The position numbers were made by a program, and so were the translations under genes. 64,000 nt of DNA. It comes from Sphingomonas sp. S2-65. Lineage in GTDB: Bacteria; Pseudomonadota; Alphaproteobacteria; Sphingomonadales; Sphingomonadaceae. Shown piece by piece: positions 7,936 to 16,525 of this stretch. Below the pieces are notes generated by a model, which saw only the letters and a program-made list of their open reading frames with translations, was not told the DNA's origin and did no database searches. Where the stretch lies: positions 1,879,001 through 1,943,000 of the forward strand of contig NZ_CP090953.1 in NCBI RefSeq assembly GCF_021513175.1, given 5' to 3'. How positions within the stretch are numbered: the stretch's first letter is position 1; each line of letters starts with the position of its first letter.

Positions 7936-8579
7936 GCCTGCGCTGAACCATTCGCCGCGGCGGCGGTCAAGCCCTGCGCGAAGCGGGTTTCGATCCAGGC
8001 GAGCGCCTGCTGCCAATCGTCGATGCGGGCATGGGCGAAGCGCGCCGGGGCGATGTGCGGCGCCATGTCGGGCTCGGACACCATGTGCAGGCGGTGGACC
8101 TGCGGCACGGTCTTGGCGACCGATTCGTGATGCTGGGCGAGATCGTCGACGAACACAGTGACGGGGTCGCCATATTCGGCGACCAGCCGGGCGACCGCGG
8201 GACCCTTGGGGCCCTGGTTGGTTTCGACGCGGTGCTCGATGCCGTGTTCGGCCAATTGGGCGACGCGATGGGCGCGGCAATGGTCGCCCAAATTGGTGAG
8301 CACGACGATGTCGGCCTTGGCGGCGATGGCGGCCAGCGCCTCGCGGGCATGCGGCACCAGCGTCTGGCGGGCCATCTCGCCGGGAAAGAAGCCGTCGAGC
8401 AGCTGCCACATCGCCGGGGCCTCGACGATGCTGTCGTCGGCGCGGCGGCGCATCGCGTTCTCGAAGCCACCCTTGGCGAGCGACAGCTCGATGTCGTGCG
8501 CCTCGTCCAGCCAGGTGCCGAAATGGCGCACCATGTGCAGCAGGACTTCGTCGCAATCGGTGATCAGCAGCGGTTTCAT
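7932..8579 (-). CDS. HAD-superfamily hydrolase
   Basis: 215 residues. HAD motifs are visible in order: the nucleophile motif I (ITDCDEVL, Asp at about residue 8, with the usual second Asp two residues later), motif II Thr in VVLTNLGDH, a Lys in QGPKGPAV and the acidic pair of motif IV in VFVDDLAQHH. It is probably a phosphatase of small metabolites in the cytoplasm; the substrate is not predictable. It overlaps its neighbours by 4 bp on both sides, which indicates translational coupling with the DUF3572 and RidA-family genes. Confidence 0.88.
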   Translation of the reverse strand: MKPLLITDCDEVLLHMVRHFGTWLDEAHDIELSLAKGGFENAMRRRADDSIVEAPAMWQLLDGFFPGEMARQTLVPHAREALAAIAAKADIVVLTNLGDHCRAHRVAQLAEHGIEHRVETNQGPKGPAVARLVAEYGDPVTVFVDDLAQHHESVAKTVPQVHRLHMVSEPDMAPHIAPARFAHARIDDWQQALAWIETRFAQGLTAAAANGSAQA

Positions 8580-8842
8580 GCAGTCTCCAGCGCCGCCCGC
8601 GCGGCGACGAGTTCGGCGGGGGTTGCGCCGATCGCGGCGGCGCAGGCGATCAGGTCGGGCTCGTAGGATTCCAGAAAGCCGATCGCGGCGGCGAGCAGCG
8701 CGGGATCGCCGATGCGGGCGCGCAGTTCCTCGGGCGTGAGGCCGGTCAGATCGAGCAGCCGATTCGCCCGCTGCGAGTCGCCGAGCGTCCACACCAAAGC
8801 CTGCAGCGCGAGCGCATCGGCATTTGTCTCAGCGGGCGCCAT
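8576..8842 (-). CDS. DUF3572-family small protein
   Basis: 88 residues, helical and acidic, with the LDLTGLTPEELRARI and FLESYEPDL blocks I associate with the DUF3572 family of alphaproteobacteria. The function is unknown. It is the first gene of an operon with the HAD and RidA-family genes (4-bp overlap with HAD) and is divergent from divK, from which it is separated by only 37 bp; both promoters must lie in or near that gap. Confidence 0.8.
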   Translation of the reverse strand: MAPAETNADALALQALVWTLGDSQRANRLLDLTGLTPEELRARIGDPALLAAAIGFLESYEPDLIACAAAIGATPAELVAARAALETA

Positions 8843-8879
8843 CGCCTAATAGGTCCTTGTAATCATTGCGGGTGCTGGC

Positions 8880-9293
8880 GTGGCAAAAAGGGTGCTCGTT
8901 GTCGAGGACAACGAACTCAATCTGAAGCTCTTCTGCGATCTGCTGCGGGCGCACGGCTTCGTGGTCGAGCCGGTCAAGGACGGGCGCGAGGCGGTGGCCA
9001 AGACGCGCGAGTTCTGCCCCGATCTGGTCGTGATGGACATACAGATGCCGCATGTCACCGGCCTGGAGCTGATTCGCGAGATGAAGCTGGATAGCCGGCT
9101 GCGGGCGATTCCGATCATGGCGGTGACCGCCTATGCCGGGCGCGATGACGAGGAGCGCATCCGCACGGCTGGCGCGAATGCCTATGTTTCCAAGCCGATC
9201 TCGCTGGCGCGCTTCATGGACGAAGTGCGCACCTTGGTGCCGGGCAGCGCCGAGCCGGAGGAAGTGGAAGAAGAAGACGATACGGGGGAATGA
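8880..9293 (+). CDS. divK: Single-domain response regulator DivK
   Basis: 137 residues from a GTG start. It is a stand-alone receiver domain: acidic pocket (E9-D10), phospho-acceptor Asp53 in VVMDIQMP, the conserved Thr in AVTAYA and Lys in YVSKPIS. An acidic tail of about 18 residues rich in Glu follows. Sequence and the DUF3572 neighbour match DivK, which in Caulobacter is phosphorylated or dephosphorylated by PleC/DivJ and feeds the CckA-ChpT-CtrA cell-cycle circuit. That role is established knowledge for Caulobacter and an inference here. A 7-bp inverted repeat (9283-9301) spans its stop codon. Confidence 0.9.
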   Translation: MAKRVLVVEDNELNLKLFCDLLRAHGFVVEPVKDGREAVAKTREFCPDLVVMDIQMPHVTGLELIREMKLDSRLRAIPIMAVTAYAGRDDEERIRTAGANAYVSKPISLARFMDEVRTLVPGSAEPEEVEEEDDTGE

Positions 9294-9301
9294 ATCCCCC
9301 G
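9283..9301. terminator. Inverted repeat between convergent divK and rpmG
   Basis: CGGGGGA, a 5-nt loop, then TCCCCCG: a short hairpin that overlaps the divK stop and sits 8 bp before the rpmG stop. There is no T run on either strand, so it is at best a weak, possibly bidirectional, transcript end. Confidence 0.3.
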
Positions 9302-9308
9302 CTTCGGC

Positions 9309-9476
9309 TTACTTGATCTTGGCTTCCTTGAACTCGACATGCTTGCGCACGACGGGATCATACTTGCGGAAGCTCAGCTTCTCGGTCTGGGTACGCGGAT
9401 TCTTCTTGGTGACGTAGAAGAAACCCGTGTCCGCCGAGCTGACGAGCTTGATCTTGACAGTGGTCGGCTTGGCCAT
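9309..9476 (-). CDS. rpmG: 50S ribosomal protein L33
   Basis: 55 residues from the ATG at 9476. This is the normal length and sequence for bacterial L33 ([11 protein letters not shown], then [13 protein letters not shown] and [12 protein letters not shown]). It lacks the CxxC pairs of the zinc-binding type. It is a small basic protein of the large subunit near the E site. It is a single gene, not adjacent to rpmB. Confidence 0.97.
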   Translation of the reverse strand: MAKPTTVKIKLVSSADTGFFYVTKKNPRTQTEKLSFRKYDPVVRKHVEFKEAKIK

Positions 9477-9644
9477 GACCCGAAACCCTTGATTGCTAAA
9501 ATGGAAAAGCGGCGCGCGTCTGCGCACCGCTGACAGGTGCGGGCGGATGGGCCACCTCGCGGGAAAAGTCAAGGCGGACGCACCCCGCTGTCACGCCGGG
9601 CACATGCTTTTCCGCGTCAACAAGATGCTCTACGCTTCTCGCAG

Positions 9645-10208
9645 ATGGAAGCGCTCGTCCCCGCCTTTCTGCTGGCACTGCTCAGCCAGCCAGGCGACCG
9701 CCCGCCGCTTCTCGCGGCGATCCTGGCCGACCGCACGAGTCGGCCACGCACCATCCTCCTCGCCGCCGCGCTTGCGCATGCCGCTGGCAACATCGTCGCG
9801 GCGCTGCTCGGAGCGACGCTCACGCCCAGCCTGACTCCCGAAGCCAAGTCGCTGCTGCTCGCCATCGCGCTGATTTTCGCCGGCGCGACCGGGTTCTGGA
9901 CGTCGAAGCTGCCGAGCCGGCTAGAGCGCTGGCGCCTGGGCAGCTTCGGTACCGCGCTGCTTGGACTGTTCATTCTAGCGTTCGGCGAACGCACCCAGTT
10001 CTTCACGCTGGCGCTTTCGACCGGCGGCGAGCCCTGGTTCGCCGCGGCGGGGGCGACACTAGGCGCGACGATCGTCAGCGGCGCCGCGCTGATACTCGGC
10101 GAAACCGCATGGACCGCGCTGCCGCTCCGCTGGGTACGAATAGCCACGGCCGTTCTGTTCCTGGGCGCAGGGCTGGTGATCGGCGTGGGAGCCCTTCGGC
10201 TGATCTAA
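9645..10208 (+). CDS. TMEM165/Gdt1 (UPF0016)-like membrane protein with degenerate motifs
   Basis: 187 residues with about six hydrophobic helices arranged as two repeats, as in the Gdt1/MneA cation exchangers (Mn2+/Ca2+ export). The family carries two E-x-G-D-(K/R)-(T/S) motifs that bind the metal. Here the first reads QPGDRP (residues about 15-20) and the second AFGERT, so the leading Glu is lost in both and the second Asp is Glu. Transport activity or specificity may differ from the canonical proteins. The ATG at 9645 starts directly before the first helix; no strong ribosome binding site is visible. Confidence 0.72.
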   Translation: MEALVPAFLLALLSQPGDRPPLLAAILADRTSRPRTILLAAALAHAAGNIVAALLGATLTPSLTPEAKSLLLAIALIFAGATGFWTSKLPSRLERWRLGSFGTALLGLFILAFGERTQFFTLALSTGGEPWFAAAGATLGATIVSGAALILGETAWTALPLRWVRIATAVLFLGAGLVIGVGALRLI

Positions 10209-10313
10209 GGCCGGCAGCGTCGATCACGCTCATGGAAGAAAGCCATGGCCGGACACGGAGCCGATCCTATATCGATTTCGTTGAGCACACGAACCAATCT
10301 TGAGGGACCGACC

Positions 10314-10811
10314 ATGACCGACACGAAAGCCGCGCTGCAGACGCCGACCGACCTGAACCGCAACGACACGCGCAGCGTCGCCGATGCGCTGAACAGCGCG
10401 CTGGCCGATTGCTATACGCTGTATCTGAAGACCAAGAATTTCCACTGGCACGTCTCGGGCCCGCACTTCCGCGACTATCACCTGATGCTCGACGATCAGG
10501 CTTCGCAGATCCTGGGCGTGACCGATGCCATCGCCGAGCGCGTCCGCAAAACCGGCAACACCACGCTGCGTTCGATCGGCGACATCGCGCGCCGCCAGAC
10601 GATCAGCGACAATGATGCCGAGTTCGTGTCGGCCGCCGACATGCTCGCCGAACTGCGCGACGACAATCTGAAGCTGGTCGAGAGCTTCCGCACGGTGAAG
10701 CAGGCAGCCGAGGACGCCAACGACAACGCCACCAGCGGCATCGTCGACGAGTGGACCGACCAGGCCGAGGAGCGCGCCTGGTTCCTGTTCGAGGCCAGCC
10801 GCAAGGGCTGA
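10314..10811 (+). CDS. dps: Dps-family ferritin-like DNA-protecting protein
   Basis: 165 residues. It carries the Dps ferroxidase signature NFHWHVSGPHFRDYHLMLDDQ-type block (His/His/Asp/Glu ligands at the dimer interface). Dps forms a dodecamer that oxidises Fe2+ with H2O2 and shields DNA. The short polar N-terminal tail contains two Lys and one Arg. The start follows TGAGGGA by a normal distance. A spacer of about 100 bp from the upstream gene should contain its own promoter; I cannot identify an operator with confidence. Confidence 0.95.
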   Translation: MTDTKAALQTPTDLNRNDTRSVADALNSALADCYTLYLKTKNFHWHVSGPHFRDYHLMLDDQASQILGVTDAIAERVRKTGNTTLRSIGDIARRQTISDNDAEFVSAADMLAELRDDNLKLVESFRTVKQAAEDANDNATSGIVDEWTDQAEERAWFLFEASRKG

Positions 10812-10896
10812 TCCCGGAACAACCGCGAGGGGCTGCGCGTCGGCGTCTCGCGGTCGCATAAAGGCGGCCGCGCCGACACGAACCCAAGTAGGTGCA

Positions 10897-12489
10897 ATGC
10901 GCGCTTTCGCTGATCTGCTCGACCGCCTGATCTACACCCGGTCGCGGAACGCCAAGCTTCGCCTGATGGGCGATTATCTGCGGGCGACGCCCGATCCGGA
11001 CCGCGGCTGGGCGATCGCCGCACTCACCGGCACGCTCGACATTCCCGCGGTGAAGCCGGCGCTGATCCGGGCATTGATCCAGGAGCGCGTCGACCCGGTG
11101 CTGTTCGGCCTCAGCCGCGATTTCGTCGGCGACACCGCCGAGACCGTGGCGCTGCTATGGCCGGAGCCGCCGGTCGCGACGCCGGCACCGCCGCTGCCGC
11201 TGTCCGAAGCGATCGATCGGCTAGCCAGCCTTACTCGCTCGGATGCCCCAGCGGCTCTAGCCGAGATGCTGGACCGGCTGGACTCGGACGAACGGTTCGC
11301 ATTGCTGAAACTGGCCACCGGCGAATTGCGAGTCGGCGTCTCGGCCCGACTGGCGAAGACCGCGCTCGCGCAAGCCTTTGGCCTGGATGTCGATGCCGTG
11401 GAGGAAGTCTGGCACGGGATCGCGCCGCCCTTCCTCACCTTGTTTGCCTGGGCGGAAGGGCGCGGTGCGCAGCCGACGGCGCAGAACGTGCCGGTGTTCC
11501 GCCCCTTCATGCTCGCGCACCCACTCGAAGACGGCGAGGTCAGCCTGGAAGACTATGCCGCAGAGTGGAAATGGGACGGCATCCGCGTCCAGCTGGTCCA
11601 TGTCGCTGGGCAGACGCGATTGTTCAGCCGCGCCGGCGACGACATCACGCACAGCTTTCCCGAAGTGGCTTCCGCCTACACGACCCCCGGCGTGCTCGAC
11701 GGCGAATTGCTGGTGAAAGGCACGGCGCAAGGCACGACGATGGACGAAGGCGCCGGCGCCGCGAGCTTCAACGCGCTGCAACAGCGGCTTGGGCGCAAGA
11801 CCGTTTCGGCCAAGTCGCTGGCCGAGTACCCGGCATTCGTCCGGCTCTACGACATCCTGTTCGACGGAGCGGAGGATGTGCGCGAGCTGCCATGGTCCGC
11901 GCGCCGCGTTCGGCTCGAGCGATTCTCCGCGCAGCTTGACCCCGACCGGTTCGACCTGTCGTCGTTAATCGAGGCGAGCGACTTTCCCGCGCTGGAAGAG
12001 ATCCGCGCCGAGGCACGCAACGCGGCGATCGAAGGCGTCATGCTCAAGCGGCGCGACTCGACCTATGTCGCCGGGCGGCGCGCCGGGCTGTGGTACAAAT
12101 GGAAGCGCGATCCCCTCACCGCCGATTGCGTGCTGATGTACGCGCAGCGGGGGAATGGCCGGCGCAGTTCCTTCTATTCCGACTTCACCTTTGGCTGCTG
12201 GACCCCCGACGGCGAGCTGTTGCCGGTCGGAAAGGCGTATTTCGGCTTCACCGACGAGGAGCTGAAATGGCTCGACCGCTATGTCCGCAACCATACCGTT
12301 GCGCGATTCGGCCCAGTGCGCGAGACCGAGAAGACGCTGGTGCTCGAAGTCGCGTTCGACTCGATCCACGCTTCCAAACGCCACAAGTCCGGACTGGCGA
12401 TGCGCTTTCCCCGCGTCAGCCGCATCCGCACCGACAAGCCCGCGCAGGAGGCGGACACCATCGAGGGGCTGAACAAACTGGTGACCTGA
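10897..12489 (+). CDS. ATP-dependent DNA ligase (Lhr/ligase-associated type)
   Basis: 530 residues. An N-terminal helical DNA-binding domain of about 200 residues is followed by the nucleotidyltransferase domain with motif I KWDGIR (Lys about residue 225 receives AMP), then motifs such as DGELLV, EGVMLKRRDS and WYKWKR, and an OB-fold domain. It matches the bacterial ligases that belong to the Lhr-helicase/exonuclease/phosphoesterase repair set rather than LigD of NHEJ: no polymerase or nuclease domain is fused and no ku is near. The matching exonuclease and helicase genes lie 7-10 kb away (19392 and 20728). Confidence 0.9.
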   Translation: MRAFADLLDRLIYTRSRNAKLRLMGDYLRATPDPDRGWAIAALTGTLDIPAVKPALIRALIQERVDPVLFGLSRDFVGDTAETVALLWPEPPVATPAPPLPLSEAIDRLASLTRSDAPAALAEMLDRLDSDERFALLKLATGELRVGVSARLAKTALAQAFGLDVDAVEEVWHGIAPPFLTLFAWAEGRGAQPTAQNVPVFRPFMLAHPLEDGEVSLEDYAAEWKWDGIRVQLVHVAGQTRLFSRAGDDITHSFPEVASAYTTPGVLDGELLVKGTAQGTTMDEGAGAASFNALQQRLGRKTVSAKSLAEYPAFVRLYDILFDGAEDVRELPWSARRVRLERFSAQLDPDRFDLSSLIEASDFPALEEIRAEARNAAIEGVMLKRRDSTYVAGRRAGLWYKWKRDPLTADCVLMYAQRGNGRRSSFYSDFTFGCWTPDGELLPVGKAYFGFTDEELKWLDRYVRNHTVARFGPVRETEKTLVLEVAFDSIHASKRHKSGLAMRFPRVSRIRTDKPAQEADTIEGLNKLVT

Positions 12490-12520
12490 CCGCCGCCACC
12501 CGCGGGCGCGCGCCGCCAGA

Positions 12521-13165
12521 TCAGATCAAGGCGACTCCAGCCGCGGCGAACCGCTCCTCCGCCTCGCTGACCGTCGTTCCGCCGCCGGCGAGCGGCATTC
12601 CGATTGCCCGTGTGTGGTCTTTCAGCACGACGGCCTCAAAGCCTTCCCGGACGGCGTCGAGCGCGGACCAGGCGACGCAAAAGTCATAGGCGAGACCGAC
12701 GAACACGCACCGGGTCACGCGCTTGTCGCGCAGAAAGCCTGCCAGCCCGGTTCGCGTCGTCTTGTCGTTTTCGAAGAAGGCAGAATAGGAATCGACGTCC
12801 GGATTATAGCCTTTGCGGACGATCAGGGCGGCTCGCCGGATCGTTTCCCCGATGTCGGCGTGGAAAGCTGCGCCCGGGGATCCCTGAATACAATGGTCGG
12901 GCCAGAGCACTTGCTCGCCATAGGGGAGTCGTATCGTATCGAAGGGCCGCGAACTCGGGTGGCTGCTGGCGAAGGAGGAATGGCCCGCCGGATGCCAGTC
13001 CTGGGTGACGACAATAGTCGGGAAGTTCGCGGCAAGCGCGTTGATGCCGGGCATGATCGCGTCACCCCCGCCGACGGCCAGCGTTCCTCCCGGGCAGAAG
13101 TCGTTCTGCGGATCGATGACGATCAGGGCGTCACCAGAACGAATCGAAAATGCGCCGTCCTTCAC
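12521..13165 (-). CDS. pncA: Nicotinamidase
   Basis: 214 residues from the GTG at 13165, chosen because GGAGG lies 5-6 nt upstream. It is an isochorismatase-fold amidase converting nicotinamide to nicotinate in NAD salvage. The catalytic triad is visible: Asp in VIDPQNDF, Lys in VRKGYN and Cys in AYDFCV. The metal-binding stretch is DWHPAGHSSF. The length is typical. It converges with the ligase gene, with 31 bp between their stops. Confidence 0.93.
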   Translation of the reverse strand: MKDGAFSIRSGDALIVIDPQNDFCPGGTLAVGGGDAIMPGINALAANFPTIVVTQDWHPAGHSSFASSHPSSRPFDTIRLPYGEQVLWPDHCIQGSPGAAFHADIGETIRRAALIVRKGYNPDVDSYSAFFENDKTTRTGLAGFLRDKRVTRCVFVGLAYDFCVAWSALDAVREGFEAVVLKDHTRAIGMPLAGGGTTVSEAEERFAAAGVALI

Positions 13166-13309
13166 TGAATGCCTCCTGCTCGATCCGGAAACGACAGAGC
13201 GGCGTACCGGTTGCCGGCCGCTTGGCACGGCGCTCGCTGCGGCACGACACTCGCGAACCGCCGCGCGACTTCACGCACTCGCGATGCCGTTCCTCCCTTG
13301 GGCTCAACG

Positions 13310-13339
13310 AAAAAGGGCCCGGCGTTGCCGCCAGGCCCT
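13310..13339 (-). terminator. Rho-independent terminator of the cold-shock gene
   Basis: On the minus strand GGGCCTGGCG, a GCAA tetraloop, CGCCGGGCCC, then TTTTT: a strong hairpin with a T run about 24 bp after the stop of the cold-shock gene. Confidence 0.85.
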
Positions 13340-13362
13340 CGATCTTGTCGTTCTAGCTCGGC

Positions 13363-14220
13363 CTAGCTGCCGGGCTGCAGGTTCACAGCCGCATGCTTGC
13401 CGCGGCGATCGACTTCGAGTTCGAACTCGAGACGGTCGCCCTCGTTCAGCGTCGGCATGCCTGCACGCTCGACTGCCGAGATGTGCACGAACGCGTCCGG
13501 CTGGCCATCGTCGCGCTGAATGAAGCCGAAGCCCTTCATCGCGTTGAAGAACTTGACGGTGCCGCTCGCGCGCTCACCGGTCAGCTGACGCTGCGGGCCA
13601 CCACGGCTCGCGCCGCCGGCTGCGTCGCCGCGCGGTGCCGCGCCGCCGCCGCCATTGTCGTCGACGGGCATAGGCTCGCCGTCGATCTTGAGCTCGGTTG
13701 CCGAAATGCGGCCGCCGCGATCGACCAGCGTGAAGCCCAGGGGCTGACCCTCGGCAAGACCGGTCAGGCCAGCCTGCTCGACTGCCGAGATGTGCACGAA
13801 CACATCCTCAGCACCGTCGTCACGAACGACGAAGCCGAAGCCCTTCTGGGCGTTGAAGAACTTGACCACGCCGGTCGCTTCGCCAACGACCTGGGGGGGC
13901 ATGCCGCCACCGCCGCCGCCACCACGGCCGCCGCCGAAGCCGCCACCACCGCCGCCGCGATTGCCGCCGCCGAAGCCGCCGCCACCACCGCCGCCGCGAT
14001 AACCGCCGCCGCCGCCGCCGCCGCTGAAGCCGCCGCCACCGCCGCCGAAGCCGCCACGGTCACCGCCGCCAAAGCCGCCGCCACCGCCGCCGAAGCCGCC
14101 GCGATCACCGCCGCCAAAGCTGCTGCCGCCGCCGAAGCTGCTGTCGTCGCTGCCGAAACCGTCGCGCTTGTCCCTGCCGCGTCCGCCGCGATCCCCACGG
14201 CGCCCTCTATCGAAACTCAT
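13363..14220 (-). CDS. Glycine-rich protein with two cold-shock domains
   Basis: 285 residues from the ATG at 14220. Residues about 1-20 are Arg/Asp/Gly-rich; about 20-108 form a low-complexity run of FGGG, RGGFGGG and similar repeats. Two cold-shock domains follow, each with RNP1-like KGFGFV/KGFGFI and a downstream DVFVHIS/DAFVHIS RNP2-like motif. A linker of about 50 residues rich in Gly/Asp separates them. Double cold-shock proteins are common in alphaproteobacteria; the long N-terminal RGG/FGG domain is a notable addition that could promote RNA binding or condensate formation. A clear terminator follows. The long upstream region may include a structured 5' leader. Confidence 0.88.
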   Translation of the reverse strand: MSFDRGRRGDRGGRGRDKRDGFGSDDSSFGGGSSFGGGDRGGFGGGGGGFGGGDRGGFGGGGGGFSGGGGGGGYRGGGGGGGFGGGNRGGGGGGFGGGRGGGGGGGMPPQVVGEATGVVKFFNAQKGFGFVVRDDGAEDVFVHISAVEQAGLTGLAEGQPLGFTLVDRGGRISATELKIDGEPMPVDDNGGGGAAPRGDAAGGASRGGPQRQLTGERASGTVKFFNAMKGFGFIQRDDGQPDAFVHISAVERAGMPTLNEGDRLEFELEVDRRGKHAAVNLQPGS

Positions 14221-14586
14221 GCCCTGCTCGTCTTCCCGGTTCGCCCATATCAAAATCAAAACCGAGCGTCGGACGAATAACGCAGGTCTTCGCGGCCTGA
14301 CAAAGTACCGCCAAGGGTCGTCATAGCTCAAGTCCAGCCATGGTGCGAACAAAATTCGACTTGATTGCGGCAATTGCGCCATTGCCGAGGCAAACAGGCT
14401 AGTGAATGGCCTGGTTTACGGCGTTCCGGGCTTGCGATCACGGCCGCTGCCGGGCCGATCCGGCGCCCGCTTGGGCGAAACTGCCGGCACCGATTCGCGG
14501 GATCATGCCGTGACGGCCCGATGGAATATCCATGGCCGCGATTCGCCGCCATTGAGGTACGGCGCCAACCCGCCTATGCGCGCGGC
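14221..14586. other. 366-bp divergent intergenic region between cold-shock gene and rnd
   Basis: No gene is supported here. The 60 bp next to the cold-shock start is relatively A+T-rich (a CAAAATCAAAA stretch near 14252), as expected for its promoter or leader. The remainder is GC-rich and holds the rnd promoter. The rnd frame is open upstream of 14587, but the conserved protein start is there. I see no convincing hairpin or operator. Confidence 0.4.
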
Positions 14587-15207
14587 ATGGCTGTGCATTT
14601 CCATGAAGAAGACCTGCCCGAAGGCGTGTTCGCGCCGGGCGCCTCGATCGCCGTCGACACCGAGACCATGGGCCTGGTGACCATGCGCGACCGGCTGTGC
14701 GTCGTGCAGCTGTCGGACGGATCGGGCGACGAGCATCTGGTGCGGTTCGGGCCGCGCTCGAGCTACGACGCCCCCAACCTGCGCGAGGTGCTTGCGGACC
14801 CCGACCGGCTGAAGCTCTATCATTTCGCGCGCTTCGATCTGGCGGCGATCCGCTTCTATCTGGGCGTCACCGCAGGGCCGGTCTATTGCACCAAGACCGC
14901 GTCGCGGCTGGTGCGGACCTATACCGACCGCCACGGATTGAAGGAGTTGGTGCGGGAGCTGCTGGGTCAGGAAGTGTCCAAGCAGCAGCAGTCGTCCGAC
15001 TGGGGCGGTCCCGTACTCTCCGAAGCGCAAAAGGATTATGCCGCGTCCGACGTTCGCTTTCTTCATGCGATGAAGGCGGAACTCGACACCCGTCTCGAGC
15101 GTGAAGGACGCATGCCGCTCGCCCAAGCCTGTTTCGACTTCCTGCCCTGGCGTGCCGAGCTCGACCTGGCGGGCTGGCCGGAGGTAGATATCTTCGCGCA
15201 TGTCTGA
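14587..15207 (+). CDS. rnd: Ribonuclease D-like 3'-5' exonuclease (single domain)
   Basis: 206 residues: only the DEDD exonuclease domain, without the HRDC domains of the 370-residue E. coli enzyme. This short form is usual in alphaproteobacteria. Exo I is VDTETMG (Asp and Glu), Exo II is HFARFDLAAI, and Exo III is YAASDVRFLH (Tyr/Asp). It probably trims structured RNAs or tRNA precursors. It overlaps lptC by 8 bp and is the first gene of the rnd-lptC-lptA-lptB-rpoN row. Confidence 0.9.
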   Translation: MAVHFHEEDLPEGVFAPGASIAVDTETMGLVTMRDRLCVVQLSDGSGDEHLVRFGPRSSYDAPNLREVLADPDRLKLYHFARFDLAAIRFYLGVTAGPVYCTKTASRLVRTYTDRHGLKELVRELLGQEVSKQQQSSDWGGPVLSEAQKDYAASDVRFLHAMKAELDTRLEREGRMPLAQACFDFLPWRAELDLAGWPEVDIFAHV

Positions 15208-15844
15208 GGGTGCCGCTCGTCTTCCATCGCGCAAGCGCGGCTGGGCGCATCCCGGCAGCCGCCATGATCGCATGGTTCGGCTGTTGCTGATCGCGTTGCC
15301 GATCGGCATCGGCGTGCTGAGCGCGTTCCTGGTGGTGGCGCCGCTGATGATGGGCGGCGAGATGAGCTTCCTGCTCGACAAGAACCGAGTCGATGTCGCC
15401 AAGGAACGGCTTCGCATCGAACGCGCGGAATATCGCGGCGACGATGCCAAGGGACAGGCTTTCCATCTTCATGCCGGGTCGGCGATCCAGCAAAGCTCGT
15501 CCGAGCCGGTGGTGCAGCTGAACGACTTGCAGGCCGAGATCCGCCTGCCCGAAGGCCCGGCATCGCTTGTCGCCCCGAGCGGGCGGTACGACCTGAACAC
15601 CGAGCAGGTGGCAGTCGACGGGCCGATTCGCTTCCAGACGTCGGACGGCTATGTCCTGAACACCCAGAATGCCACGGTGGACCTCAAGAGCCGCACCTTG
15701 CAAAGCGGCGGCGCGGTGCGCGGCAACACGCCGATGGGCGTGTTCAGCGGAAACAAGCTGAGCGCGGACCTGGAACGCCGTACCGTGTCGCTGGATGGCA
15801 ATGCGCGCTTGCGGATATTCCCCAACCGCGCAAATAGGCGCTGA
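15200..15844 (+). CDS. lptC: LPS export protein LptC
   Basis: 214 residues. A short basic cytoplasmic N-terminus is followed by one transmembrane helix (LLLIALPIGIGVLSAFLVV, residues about 29-47) and a periplasmic beta-jellyroll domain. LptC takes lipopolysaccharide from LptB2FG and passes it to LptA. Sequence conservation in this family is low; position between rnd and lptA is the strongest support. Its TGA overlaps the lptA ATG (TGATG). Confidence 0.9.
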   Translation: MSEGAARLPSRKRGWAHPGSRHDRMVRLLLIALPIGIGVLSAFLVVAPLMMGGEMSFLLDKNRVDVAKERLRIERAEYRGDDAKGQAFHLHAGSAIQQSSSEPVVQLNDLQAEIRLPEGPASLVAPSGRYDLNTEQVAVDGPIRFQTSDGYVLNTQNATVDLKSRTLQSGGAVRGNTPMGVFSGNKLSADLERRTVSLDGNARLRIFPNRANRR

Positions 15845-16407
15845 TGACCCGCGCTCTCGCCTTGCTTTCGATCGGAGCCCCGCTGGCGCTTGCCGCGTCC
15901 AGCGTCGCCGTTGCGCAGTCGCGCCACAATTCCGCGGCACCGATCGACTTCGGGGCGAACCACATCGAACTGCAGGACCGCGCCAACCGGGTGCTGCTGA
16001 CCGGCGCGGTGCGCATCACCCAGGCGGAGATGGCGCTGACCGCCGCGCGCGTGACGGTGAGCTATACCGGGCAGATCACCAACGGCTCCCCGTCGGTGTC
16101 GCGCCTGGATGCCGCGGGCGGCGTCACCGTGACGCGCCCGCAGCAGAGCGCCACCTCGCAATATGCGATCTACGATCTCAACCGCCGCGTCATCACGATG
16201 ATCGGCAACGTGACGCTGCGGCAGAACGGCAACAACGTCACCGGTGGACGGCTCTCGATTGACCTGGACACCGGCCGCGCGACCATCGACGGATCGGGCG
16301 TGGGCGGCGCCGCGACACCGGGCCAGCCGGGCGTCCAGAGCAGCGGCGGCCGCGTCACCGGCCGGTTCTCGGTGCCGCAGCGGTCCACTCCCGCGCCGCA
16401 GCGATGA
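15844..16407 (+). CDS. lptA: LPS transport periplasmic protein LptA
   Basis: 187 residues with a signal peptide (cleavage probably after SVAVAQS). The beta-jellyroll (OstA-like) domain shows the usual DFGANHIELQDRANRVLLTGAVRI and GGRLSIDLDTGRATIDG repeats. The Gly/Pro-rich C-terminal tail of about 35 residues looks unstructured. LptA polymerises head to tail to form the periplasmic bridge for lipopolysaccharide. It is translationally coupled to lptC. Confidence 0.92.
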   Translation: MTRALALLSIGAPLALAASSVAVAQSRHNSAAPIDFGANHIELQDRANRVLLTGAVRITQAEMALTAARVTVSYTGQITNGSPSVSRLDAAGGVTVTRPQQSATSQYAIYDLNRRVITMIGNVTLRQNGNNVTGGRLSIDLDTGRATIDGSGVGGAATPGQPGVQSSGGRVTGRFSVPQRSTPAPQR

Positions 16408-16525
16408 TCGAGGTTTAACCACGGCCTGACGCACTGCCCCCTTTCCTTCCGGGCGATTGTTCTTCAGGCTCCCGGCCGGCGCATCGAACGACGACGGCGT
16501 TGAGGAAAGCGACCAAGGACCTTTC

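Noticed and set aside
13393..14280. 295-codon Ala-rich frame antisense to the cold-shock gene
   Set aside because: The reverse complement of Gly codons gives Ala/Pro; there is no ribosome binding site and the opposite frame has two cold-shock domains and a terminator.
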